Positions 1 to 9,410 of a DNA stretch of 64,000 nt are shown in pieces. Every line of letters starts with the position of its first letter. Within the stretch, counting starts at the first letter, position 1. This stretch comes from Hordeum vulgare subsp. vulgare (Eukaryota > Streptophyta > Magnoliopsida > Poales > Poaceae). The DNA lies in NCBI RefSeq assembly GCF_904849725.1, contig NC_058524.1, positions 509,624,263-509,688,262 on the forward strand, in the 5' to 3' direction. A program made the position numbers and the translations under genes. Below the pieces are notes generated by a model. The model saw only the letters and a program-made list of their open reading frames with translations. It did no database searches and was not told where the DNA came from.

Positions 1-2
1 AG

Positions 3-1501
3 CTTGCAGGTTTGCCCGAGGATGAGGTCAAGAGGAAGGTGTTTCCCTTATCTTTGAGGGATAAGGCGTTGACATGGCATAGGCTATGTGATGATACTGG
101 ATCATCGAACTACAATCAGTTGAAATTGGAATTTCATCAAAAGTTTTATCCTATGCATTTAGTACATTGTGATCGGAATTATATTTATAATTTTTTTCCT
201 CGTGAGAGAGAAAGCATTGCTCAAGCTTGGGGGAGGCTTAAATCAATGCTATATTCATGCACCAACATGAGCTCTCGAGAGAAATTATCATTCAGAACTT
301 CTATGCTCGACTTTCTCATGATGATTGCACCATGCTTGACACTTCTTGTACCGGTTCTTTTATGAAGAGAGATATTGACTTCAAATGGAATTTATTAGAG
401 AGAGTTAAATGCAACTCTAAATATTGGGAGCTTGAAGAAGGCAAGGTGTCAGGTACGAATTTCAAGTTTGATTGCGTTAAATCCTTTGTTGAGACAAATA
501 CCTTTTGTGATTTTAGCGCTAAGTATGGACTTGACTCTGAGATAGTAGCTTCACTGTGTGAATATTTTGCTGCTCATATTGATCTCCCCAAAGAGAAGTG
601 GTTTAAATATCACCCTCCTTTAGAAGTCAATGTAGTTAAACCCAATCCAGTTGAAGAGAAAGTCATTGTCTATAATGATCCTGTTGTTCCCAGTGCTTAC
701 ATTGAGAAACCACCTTTCCCTGTTAGGATAAAGGATAATTCTATAGCTTCAACTGTGATACGTAGAGGCTACATTAGAACACCTACACCCCCTGAGAAAA
801 TTGGAGTTGAACCTAGCATTTCTATTATCGATGATCTCCTGTCCGACGATGTTATGGGACATAATATTCACTTCTGTGAAGATGTTGCTAGAATTGCTAA
901 ACCTCACGCTACAGACAAACATATGCCTGTAGTTGGCATGCCTGTTGTTTCTGTTAAGATAGAAGATCATTGCTATCATGGTTTATGTGATGTGGGTGCT
1001 AGTGTTAGTGCAATACCTCAATCCTTATATGATGAAATCAAAGACGAGATTGCACCTATTGAGATAGAACCTATTGATGTCACTATTCAGCTTGCCCATA
1101 GAAACACTATCTGCAGTGTGGGAATTGTTAGGGATGTTGAAGTCTTGTGTGGTAAAACGAAGTATCCTACTGATTTCCTCGTTCTTGCTACCGCTCAAGA
1201 TAGCTTTTGTCCCATCATATTTGGCACACCCTTCCTCAATACCGTCAATGCTCATATTGATTGTGAGAAGCAAACTGTCAGTAAGGATGAAACTATTGCC
1301 ATAGCTTCTATTGCCGTGCCTCCTACTGATCCCTTAGCGCAATACTTCCTCGAGCATGAAAATGATATGCATATGGATGAATGGGATGAGAGAGATAGAG
1401 TTGTCTTAGAACAATATCCTATCCTTAAGAATAACTTACCTATTGAACTGCTTGGGGATCCACCCCCACCAAAAGGTGATCCTGTGTTCGAGCTTAAATA
1501 G
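3..1501 (+). pseudogene. gag: gag capsid plus aspartic protease, frameshifted
   Basis: The reading frame from position 3 carries a Retrotrans_gag capsid segment (FPLSLRDKALTWH, then the QAWGRL motif near 220-240). A one-base deletion near 265-270 moves reading to the frame that continues to 1501. That frame encodes the gag C-terminal part and then a retropepsin-like protease with a D-V-G-A-S active site (Asp codon at 989) and a second IIFGTPFLNT motif near 1215-1245. The protein processes the Gag-Pol polyprotein in the virus-like particle. There is no usable start because the N-terminus lies outside the window. The frame stops at 1499 and continues in frame into pol with further stops. Confidence 0.88.
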
Positions 1502-2644
1502 TTGCCTGATACTCTTAAGTATGCTTATCTTGATGAAAAATAGATATATCCTGTCATAATTAATGCTAGCCTCTCAGAGCATGAAGAAAATAAGTTACTA
1601 AAAACACTGAGGAAGCACCATGTTGCTATTGGATATACTCTTGATGATCTTAAGGGTATTAGTCCCACTCTATGCGAGCACAAGATTAAAACTGATCCTG
1701 ATTTCAAGTAAGTCGCTGATCATCAACGGAGATTAAATCCTAAGATGAAAGAGGTAGTAAGAAAAGAAATACTAAAGCTCCTCGAAGCATGTATTATCTA
1801 TCCTGTTGCTCATAGTGATTGGGTGAGTCCGGTGCATTGCGTCCCTAAGAAGGGAGGTATTACCGTTGTCCCTAATGATAAGGATGAATTGATCCCACAT
1901 AGGATTATTACTCGCTATAGGATGGTGATAGATTTTAGGAAATTGAATAAGGCCACTAGGAAAGATCATTACCCTTTGCCTTTTATCGACCAAATGCTAG
2001 AAAGACTGTCTAAACACACACACTTCTGCTTTCTGGACAATTATTCTGGTTTCTCCCAAATACCTGTTGCACAATCTGATCAGGACAAAACCACTTTCAT
2101 CTGCCCTTTCGCTACCTTTGCTTATCGACGTATGCCTTTTGGCTTATGTAATGCACCTGCCACCTTTCAAAGATGTATGATGGCTATACTCTCTGACTTC
2201 TGTGAAAAGATTGTTGAGGTTTTCATGGATGACTTCTCCGTTTACGGGTCTTCTTTTGATGATTGCCTTAGCAACCTTGATCGAGTCTTGCGGAGATGTA
2301 AAGACACCAATCTTATCTTGAATTGGGAGAAGTGCCACTTTATGGTGAATGAAGGCATCGTCTTAGGACATAAAATTTCTGAAATAGGTATTGAAGTCGA
2401 TAAGGCTAAGGTTGATGCAATCGAGAAAATGCCATTCCCCACAGATATCAAAGGTATAAGAAGTTTCCTTGGTCATGCGGGTTTCTATAGGAGGTTCATT
2501 AAAGACTTCTCTAAGATTTCTAGGCCTCTTACCAATCTCTTGCAAAAGGATATTCCTTTTGTTTTTGACGATCATTGTGAGGAAGCCTTCGAAATACTTA
2601 AGAAGGCTTTGATAACTACACCTATTGTTCAACCACCTGATTAG
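1502..2644 (+). pseudogene. pol: reverse transcriptase domain, broken by stops
   Basis: This stretch is in frame with the protease and is interrupted by stops at 1499-1501, 1541-1543 and 1709-1711. It reads open from 1745 to 2644. RT landmarks are visible: a primer-grip-like YRMVIDFRKLN segment near 1917-1950, FCFLDNYSGF near 2026-2055 and the catalytic FMDDF box at 2222-2236. A tag at 2642-2644 followed by a one-base loss separates it from RNase H. It would copy element RNA into DNA in the particle. It is non-functional as it stands. Confidence 0.92.
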
Positions 2645-2661
2645 AACTTACTTTTGAAACC

Positions 2662-4419
2662 ATGTGTGATGCTAGTGATTATGTTGTTGGTGATGTTCTA
2701 GGGCAAATAGTTGATAAGAAGTTGAATGTTATTCACTATGCTAGTAAAACTCTAGACAGTGCCCAAAGAAACTATGATACTACGGGAAAGGAATTTTTAG
2801 CAGTCGTGTTTGCATGTGAAAAGTTCAGATCTTACATAGTTGATTCCAAAGTCACTATTCACACTGATCATGCTTCTATCAAGTACCTCATGGAGAAGAA
2901 AGACGCTAAACGTAGACTTATCAGATGGGCTCTCTTGCTACAAGAATTTGATTTGCGTGTTGTCGACAGGAAGGGTGCTGATAACCCAGTAGCATATAAC
3001 TTGTCTAGGTTGGAGAACGTTCTTGATGACCCACAACTTATTGATGATAGCTTTCCTCATGAGCAACTGAATGTCATCAACGCTTCACGTAGTGCACCGT
3101 GGTATGCTGATTATGCAAACTATATCATTGCCAAATATGTACCACCTAGTTTCACATACCAGCAAAAGAAGAAATTCTTCTTTGACTTGAGACATTACTT
3201 TTGGGATGATCCTCACCTTTATAAGGAAGGAGTAGATGGTGTTATTAGACATTGTGTACCGGAACATGAACAGGGACAGATCCTACAGAAGTGTCACTCC
3301 GAGGCCTACAGAGGACACCATACGGGAGATAGAACTGCACACAAGGTATTGCAATCAGGTTTCTATTGGCCCACTCTCTTCAAGGATGCCCGTAAGTTTG
3401 TCTTGTCTTGTGAAGAATGTCAAAGAATAGGTCATATCGGTAAACGTCAGGAAATGCCTATGAACTGTTCACTTGTCATTGAACCATTTGATGTTTGGGG
3501 CTTTGATTATATGGGACCTTTTCCAAAATCCAACGGGTATACTCATATCCTAGTTGCTGTTGATTACATCACTAAGTGGGTAGAAGTTATCCCAACTAGT
3601 GGTGCTGATCACAACACCTCTATCAGGATCCTTAAAGAAGTTATTTTCCCTAGATTTGGAGTCCCTAGATATCTAATGACCGACGGTGGTTCACACTTCA
3701 TTCATGGTGCTTTCCATAAAACGCTTGCTAAGTACGATGTCAACCATAGAATTGCTTCTCCCTATCACCCCCAGTCCAGTGGTCAACTAGAGCTAAGCAA
3801 TAGAGAGATTAAACTAATTCTGCAAAAGACTGTCAACAAGTCTAGAAAGAATTGGTCTAAGAAGATCGATGATGCACTGTGGGCTTATAGAACTGCCTAT
3901 AAGAATCCCATGGGCATGTCTCTGTACAAAATGGTGTACGGAAAAGCATGTCATTTACCTCTTGAGCTAGAGCATAAAGCTTATTGGGAAATCAAAGAGT
4001 TTAACTTTGATTTCAAACTTGCTGGTGAGAAGAGGTTATTTGACATTAGCTCGCTTGATGAATGGAGAACTCAGGCATATGAGAATGCCAAGTTTTGCAA
4101 AGAAAAGGTTAAGTGGTGGCATGATAAGAGGATACAAAAGCGTGAGTTCAATGTAGGTGATTATGTCTTGGTATATAATTCTCGTTTAAGACTCTGTGCA
4201 GGCAAGATTCTCTCTAAATGGGAAGCTCCCTATATTGTTGAGGAAGTATATCGTTCCGGTGATATCGAGATCAACAACACGGAAGGTAATTGTCCGAGAG
4301 TGGTAAATGGGCAGAGAATCAAGCATTATATCTCAGGTACTCCCATAAATGTTGAAAGAAATATTATCAATACCATAACTCCGGAAGAATACCTAAGGGA
4401 TATTTATCAGCCTGTTTGA
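2662..4419 (+). pseudogene. pol: RNase H and integrase domains of pol (open 585-codon stretch)
   Basis: The RNase H part opens with [10 protein letters not shown], has a [10 protein letters not shown] block near 2860-2890 and ends near residue 110. The integrase follows. It has an HHCC zinc finger (His at about 3296 to CEEC near 3413), the first catalytic Asp in GFDYMGPF (about 3500), the second Asp in MTDGG (about 3680) and Glu in LELSNRE (about 3788), so the D,D,E triad looks kept. A GPY-like C-terminal module follows (APYIVEEVY). No chromodomain is visible, which separates it from the chromoviruses elsewhere in the window. It is an internal polyprotein segment, so the first ATG is not a real start. 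Confidence 0.92.
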
Positions 4420-4550
4420 GACTCCGAAAACGAAGAGGTATGTGATTCGGTAAGAAAACAGACTCCAAAACTTCTCGAGTAGGAATTTTTCTCCGTTTTG
4501 GGATATTTGAAAAAATAGAAAAAATGGAAGTAGTCCTAAAAGCGCGCGAG

Positions 4551-4615
4551 GAGGCGACAAGCCTGCCAGGCGCGGGCCCACCCCTTGGTCGCACCTGGGG
4601 AGCTTGTGGCCACCT
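4551..4615 (+). other. GC-rich stem-loop module, copy 1 (internal)
   Basis: ACAAGCCTGCCAGGCG on the left pairs imperfectly with CACCTGGGGAGCTTGTGG-type sequence on the right. It is the same module found about 225-266 bp inside the LTRs at 7092, 11317, 30293, 38153 and 54593 (reverse). Here it lies about 130 bp after the integrase stop and before the third ORF. Confidence 0.7.
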
Positions 4616-4659
4616 CGTGTGCCTCCTGGACTCCGTTTTTGTGCGGAGTACTCCTTCTG

Positions 4660-4766
4660 GTCTGAAAAAAATCATTATATATTCCCATGTAAGGTCTGAC
4701 CCTTGTATCACGCAGATTTCCTGTGTTTTCATTTCGAGCCTGTTTGTGTTGCAGATCTAGATCGCT
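4660..4766 (+). promoter_or_regulatory. possible internal promoter and short leader intron for the third ORF
   Basis: A TATA-like ATTATATATTCCC lies at about 4672-4684. A donor-like CAT|GTAAGG starts at 4689 and a pyrimidine-rich acceptor TTTGTGTTGCAG ends at 4754, twelve bases before the ATG at 4767. The preceding hairpin and A-rich run mirror the order in the LTRs. Promoter activity and splicing are inferred; the 66-bp intron would be short for a plant. Confidence 0.4.
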
Positions 4767-5288
4767 ATGACGTCCCCAAAAGCTCTGAAGGAAAAGATCT
4801 TCGAGAAGGTCATCAATCCCTACCTCTCGGGAGTGCTGCAACACCCTCAATCTATCGAGATGCGGGAGGGGCTGTTGCACATCCGTGATGTTGAGGGGCC
4901 CAAGAAGACTGAAAGCATGGAGGCGAGGCTCGAAGTAGTGGAGCAACAAGTCTTCAAGTGCCAAGGGATGATGGAGCGTGGACTCAACGCCAACCACATG
5001 ATGATCACGGAGTTCACCAGCAAGCACATGATTGATGTCAATGACAATGGGAAGCACCTCTCCAGGCTCTATGACAGGATTGATCATCTCCAGGCCCAGA
5101 TCTATGACCTATAGAACCAAAACTGTGAGTATGATTATAGATTTAAATCAATACGGTTGGCTGCAGATTTCAGGATTCCGAAGACTCATTCATCTTTCCA
5201 TGATGGAGCACCTATGCCTTGGAAGACGGAGGATCAAACCCATGTTGCAACAACTCCACCACCATCACCTCCAAAGGAAGACAACTAA
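4767..5288 (+). pseudogene. third ORF after pol, coiled-coil-like protein of unknown function, one internal stop
   Basis: The ATG at 4767 opens a 115-codon frame to a TAG at 5112. The same frame continues without another stop to TAA at 5286-5288, giving about 173 residues. The first part is helical and charged with heptad-like spacing (EARLEVVEQQVFKCQ, then RLYDRIDHLQAQIYDL), so it is probably a coiled coil. The tail is Pro-rich (TTPPPSPPKEDN). I do not recognise a domain. It occupies the position where Athila-type elements carry an extra, sometimes env-like, ORF, but I see no signal peptide or membrane segment. The LTR-like segment in front of it suggests separate expression. Confidence 0.6.
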
Positions 5289-5298
5289 GCATGGGTAT

Positions 5299-5340
5299 GG
5301 GCAACCCCCTTGGCTTGTGCCAAGCTTGGGGGAATTGCCC
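5299..5340 (+). promoter_or_regulatory. stem-loop holding an internal polypurine tract
   Basis: GGGCAA (5299-5304) pairs with TTGCCC (5335-5340), CCCCC (5305-5309) with GGGGG (5328-5332), and TTGGC (5310-5314) with GCCAA (5319-5323) around a TTGT loop, with two small bulges. The right arm contains AAGCTTGGGGGA, the same purine tract that precedes the 3' LTR at 6812-6825. It begins 11 bp after the third-ORF stop. Confidence 0.65.
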
Positions 5341-6788
5341 CGGTATCGTATCACCATCACATCTTTTGCTTTTACCTTTGTTTTAGTTTGTTCCTTTTCA
5401 GTTTTCTCTTTCTCTAGTAGAATAAAGGTCTTAGTGTTTTAGGCTTGAGTTTTTCTTTGTGTCACCCCCGATGTATTCGACCTCGTGAGCCATATAATAA
5501 ATAGTGTCTTAGTTGAAGGGCCTTGCCCATTGCTATGATCAAAAGGTTGAGAAAGAACAAAAGCATGAAAGATCATGTAATGATCTTATGGAAAGTGATG
5601 GCTTCACATATAAAAAGAATGTTGATTGAAACTTGTTGAGGGTAGACAAACGTAGACCTTGGTCATTGTTGCAATTAATAGGAAGTGATAAATAAGGAGA
5701 GGTTCACATATAAATATATATTCTTTAACACCATCTATGATTGGGAACCCTCACTAAACTATTACATGCTTAGAAGTAGATGTTGGACAAGGAAGACAAC
5801 ATAATGAATTGTGTTTTCTTGGTTCTGAACAATGTTATATGATTAGAGATCCCTTAGCATGTGACGATTTCTTCCACCTCATATTAGCCAAAACTCCCTC
5901 ACCAAATAGAGATACTACTTGTGCATCCATAAACCTTCAACCCCAGTTTTGCCATGAGAGTCCACCATACCTACGTTTGGATTGAATAAGATCCCTCAAG
6001 TAAGTTGTCATCGGTGCAAGCAATAAAAATTGCTCCCTAATATGTATGATCTATTAGTGTGTGGAAAATAAGCTTTGTACGAACTTGTGATGAGGAAGAC
6101 ATAAAAGCGACAGACTGCATAATAAAGTTCTTTATCACAGGAGGCAATATAAAGTGACGTTCCTCCGCACTAAGAGGACACGCATCCAAACCTCAAAAGC
6201 GCATGACAACCTCTACTTCCCTCTATGAAGGGCCTATCTTGTACCTTTACTTTTTTCCCTTGAAAGAGCCATGGTGATCTTCACCAATCCCTTATTTTGC
6301 CTTTATCTTGGCTAACGTCATATGCTTGGGAAATATCTATATTCATATGTCAACTTGGAAGTAAGTATTCATGAATTATTATTGTTGACATTACCCTTGA
6401 GGTAAGCAGTTGGGAGGCGAAACTATAAGCCCCTATATTTCTCTGTGTCCAGCTGAAACTTTGATCTCATGAGTACCACGTGACTTGTAGCAATTGTAGA
6501 GAACGAAAGGATGATTGAGTATGTGGATTTGCTTTACAAGCTCTTATTTGACTCTTTCTGATGTTGTGATAAATTGGAATTGCTTCAATGACTAAAAGCT
6601 ACGAGTTGTTAATTCTCGGTAAGGTTCTTGATCCATGCTTTACTTTGTGAAGGAATTGTCACTTTAGCATGAGAGATTATATGTTGGTATTGTCGTTCTA
6701 ATCATGATCATGATGCCTGCATGTTTTTATCTTGTTTTGTGGACACCTCTCTCCCTAAACATGTGGGCATGTTTATTGATCTAGGCTT
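5341..6788 (+). other. untranslated 3' internal region of element 1
   Basis: This AT-rich stretch has no ORF of note. There is an AATAAA-like AGAATAAAGG near 5421. I see no repeats or further gene. It is typical of the long untranslated stretch between the last ORF and the PPT in Athila-type elements. Confidence 0.7.
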
Positions 6789-6825
6789 TCGCTTGAGGAC
6801 AAGCGAGGTTTAAGCTTGGGGGAGT
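6789..6825 (+). promoter_or_regulatory. pre-PPT hairpin and 3' polypurine tract of element 1
   Basis: TCGCTTG (6789-6795), loop AGGA, CAAGCGA (6800-6806) form a perfect 7-bp stem. TTTAAGCTTGGGGGAGT follows and directly abuts the LTR start at 6826. The purine tract primes plus-strand DNA synthesis in LTR elements. Confidence 0.85.
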
Positions 6826-8281
6826 TGATACGTCCATTTTGCATCATCCTTTCATGTTGATATTTATCGCTTTTTGGGATGTTATTACACTTCAAGGTAC
6901 AATACTTATGCCTTTTCTCTCTTATTTTGCAAGGTTTACATGAAGAGGGAGAATGCCGGCAGCTGGAATTCTGGGCTCAAAAAGGAGCAAGTTTGAGATA
7001 CTTATTCTGCGCAACTCCAAACGCCATGAAAATCAATGATGATTTTTCGGGATTTATAAAAAATACTCGGCCGAAGAAGTGCCAAAGGGGCGCCAGCAGG
7101 TGGCCACAAGCCTGCTAGGTGCGGCCACCCCCCTGGCCGCGCCAAGGGGGCTTGTGGGCTCCCTGCTGGCCCACTAGACCCCCTCGTATGTTACAAGAAG
7201 GAGGAGGCTTTTCGGAGGATTCGTCGCCGCCACGAGGCGGAACTTGAGAATAACCAATCTAGAGCTCCGCAGGACGATCCTGCAGGGGAAACTTCCCTCC
7301 CGGAGGGGGAAATCGTCGCCATCGTCATCACCAACACTCCTTTCATTGGAGGGGACTCATCATCATCAACATCTTCATCAGCACCATCTCATCTCCAAAC
7401 CCTAGTTCATCACTTGTAACCAATCTCCGTCTCGCGACTCCGATTGGTACTTGTAAGGTTGCTAGTAGTGTTAATTACTCTTTGTAGTTGATGCTAGTTG
7501 GATTACTTGGTGGAAGAGTTTATGTTCAGATCTTTCATGCTACTCATTACCTCTCTGGCCATGAATATGATTATGCTTTGTGAGTACTTACTTTTGTTCC
7601 TGAGGACATGGGATTAGTCATGCTAATATTAGTCATGTGAATTTGGTATTCGTTCGATATTTCGATGTGTTGTATGTTGTTTTTCCTCTAGTGGTGTTAT
7701 GTGAACGTCGACTACATAACACTTCACCATTATTTAGGCCTAGAGGAACGCATTGGGAAGTAGTAAGTAGATGATGGCTTGCTAGAGTGACAGAAGCTTA
7801 AATCCTAGTTTATGCGTTGCTTCGTAAGGGGCTGATTTGGATCCACTAGTTTAATGCTATGCTTAGACTTTGTATTAATTCTTCTTTCGTAGTTGCCAAT
7901 GCTTGCGAGAGGGGTTAATCATAGGTGGGATGCTTGTCCAAGTAAGGGCAGTACCCAAGCGCCGGTCCACCCACATATCAAACTATCAAAGTAACGAACG
8001 TGAATCATATGAACATGATGAAAACTAGCATGACAGAAATTCCCGTGTGTCCTCGGGAGTGTTTTTCCTCCTATAAGACTTTGTCCAGGCTTGTCCCTTG
8101 CTACAAAAGGGATTGGGCCACCCTGCTGCACTGTTGTTACTTTTGTTACTTGCTACTTGCTACGAATCATCTCACCACACAACTACTTATTACCGATAAT
8201 TTTAGTGCTTGCAGATTTTACCTTGCTGAAAACCACTTGTCGAAAAGACTACGATAGATCCCCTATACTTGTGGGTCATCA
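6826..8281 (+). repeat. 3' LTR of element 1 (1456 bp)
   Basis: It runs from TGATACGTCC to GGGTCATCA, is preceded by the PPT and followed by GGTCC. A TATA-like TTTATAAAAAATA lies near 7051-7064 and a GC-rich stem-loop at 7092-7170. The last part (CTTGTCCCTTGCTACAAAAGG near 8090, end GATCCCCTATACTTGTGGG) is shared with the element B LTRs, while the first part differs, so the LTR looks mosaic. The 5' LTR is outside the window, so insertion age cannot be estimated. Confidence 0.92.
7092..7170 (+). other. GC-rich stem-loop module, copy 2 (LTR of element 1)
   Basis: There are three tiers of pairing: outer GCCAGCAGG with CCTGCTGGC, middle CCACAAGCC with GGCTTGTGG, inner GCGGCCA with TGGCCGC around a C-rich loop. 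This is the cleanest copy. Confidence 0.85.
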
Positions 8282-8401
8282 GGTCCCAAGTAGTTTTGAT
8301 GCGTGATATGGCTTCTAGGCACTTTTCGGAGTAGTTGCTATGAGTTTTGTTGAGCCTTGTTCACTTTTCCTTAGAGTCACTGAAAATTTCAGAAACGGAA
8401 G

Positions 8402-9375
8402 ATGTCCAGGAGAAACTATCATGGTGGTTCCTCAAGCAAGAGAGGTCCCCGTCTCGCGATTCGGGAGCCCTATCCTTACCGACAGAGGAACGCACTGGTA
8501 CAACCATGTGAATGGCCTTCTGATGAATTCATGATTGAGGCAGGTCTCAAAGACGAGTTTGATACACTTGTTCACAATGTTGGACTTGAAGAATTCATCT
8601 CCGATAAATGTGAACAGTATACTACTCTCACTGCCTCTTTTGTTCGTAGATTCAAATTTTCAGCTGGCCGTGACACATCCGTACTGTTTGATCTCTATGA
8701 CAAATCGTATTCCATGGATTTAGAGGATTTCAATAGAATTTGCAAGATACCTGTTTGCGGTAGTCTCAATGATCCTCCTAAATCTTCGGTTAGAGATTTT
8801 TTCTCTTGTATAAGTGTCGGAGAAACTAGAGATATTACACACGCTACCATGGGGAGCATTCATTTTCCTGCATTGCATTACTTTGCCCTCTTCATAGGTA
8901 GATGCATTAACGGCAAGATTGAGCATTATCACCTATGCGCACCCGACCTTAGTATTCTTAAGAGCGTAGTAACGGGTGATAGAAGTTTCAACATGGGAGC
9001 TATAATAGCAAGGAGGCTGAATAATTATGCTAATGAAGGGGATTTCTTTGGTGGGATCTATGCCACTCGCATAGCAAATTTTCTTGGAGTACCCATCTGC
9101 GAAGGAGATCTCCCGCTCCATACAACTTTCCTTGATCGCGCCGCTTTGACACGCTATCAGTTCCTTGAGAGGGATGATGAATCGCTCCTATATCGTTTAA
9201 TATTTAACCGGCAGCGTGTTTTCCATATTACATAACCAGAGGAGAGGCAGAGGAGTATGAGAGGGAGGCAAAGGCTGCTCGTCTCCGTGAGGCAGCTATT
9301 CAGGCAGTGGCTACAACGCTCCCGTATAACCACCATTATGATTTTGGGTATCGCCCGGACCATCCTTGGGAGTAG
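8402..9375 (+). pseudogene. Athila ORF-1-like protein, frame lost by a 49-bp deletion
   Basis: The ATG at 8402 opens 277 codons beginning with a basic, Gly/Ser-rich N-terminus. A globular part follows with the spacing typical of the ATHILA ORF-1 family: Trp-Pro, then a GLEEFI stretch, Tyr-x-x-Leu-Thr, and a DLEDFNRI motif near residues 105-112. Relative to element B the segment equal to 36045-36093 is missing. The flanks share ATATTAC, and the 49-bp loss shifts the frame to an early stop at 9233-9235. Homology resumes to the ancestral stop at 9373-9375. Unlike B, the N-terminal half is intact. Function is unknown. The family match is by pattern, not a search. Confidence 0.6.
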
Positions 9376-9381
9376 ACCAAC

Positions 9382-9410
9382 TTAGGCCAAAAGCCTAATC
9401 TTGGGGGAGT
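9382..9410 (+). promoter_or_regulatory. stem-loop plus internal polypurine tract
   Basis: TTAGGC (9382-9387), loop CAAAA, GCCTAA (9393-9398), then TTGGGGGAGT. It sits 7 bp after the ORF stop and 1.7 kb before the true PPT. Confidence 0.6.

Larger units (their letters stand above)
1..8281 (+). mobile_element. Athila-lineage Ty3/gypsy element (element 1), 5' end outside window
   Basis: The window opens inside gag. The order is gag, protease, RT, RNase H, integrase, a GC-rich hairpin, a third ORF, a long untranslated region, the polypurine tract (PPT) and the 3' LTR ending at 8281. The domain order with integrase last is Ty3/gypsy. A third ORF after integrase and the TGATACG...TCATCA LTR termini suit the Athila-type families of Triticeae; the family name cannot be fixed here. 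The five bases after the LTR (8282-8286, GGTCC) occur once at the homologous uninterrupted site 35103-35107, so this element is inserted into element 2 and GGTCC is its target duplication. Confidence 0.9.

Noticed and set aside
4551..4615. A MITE inserted independently at each GC-rich hairpin
   Set aside because: Copies sit at the same LTR position (223-266 bp), lack target duplications and have family-specific outer arms, so inheritance within LTRs fits better.
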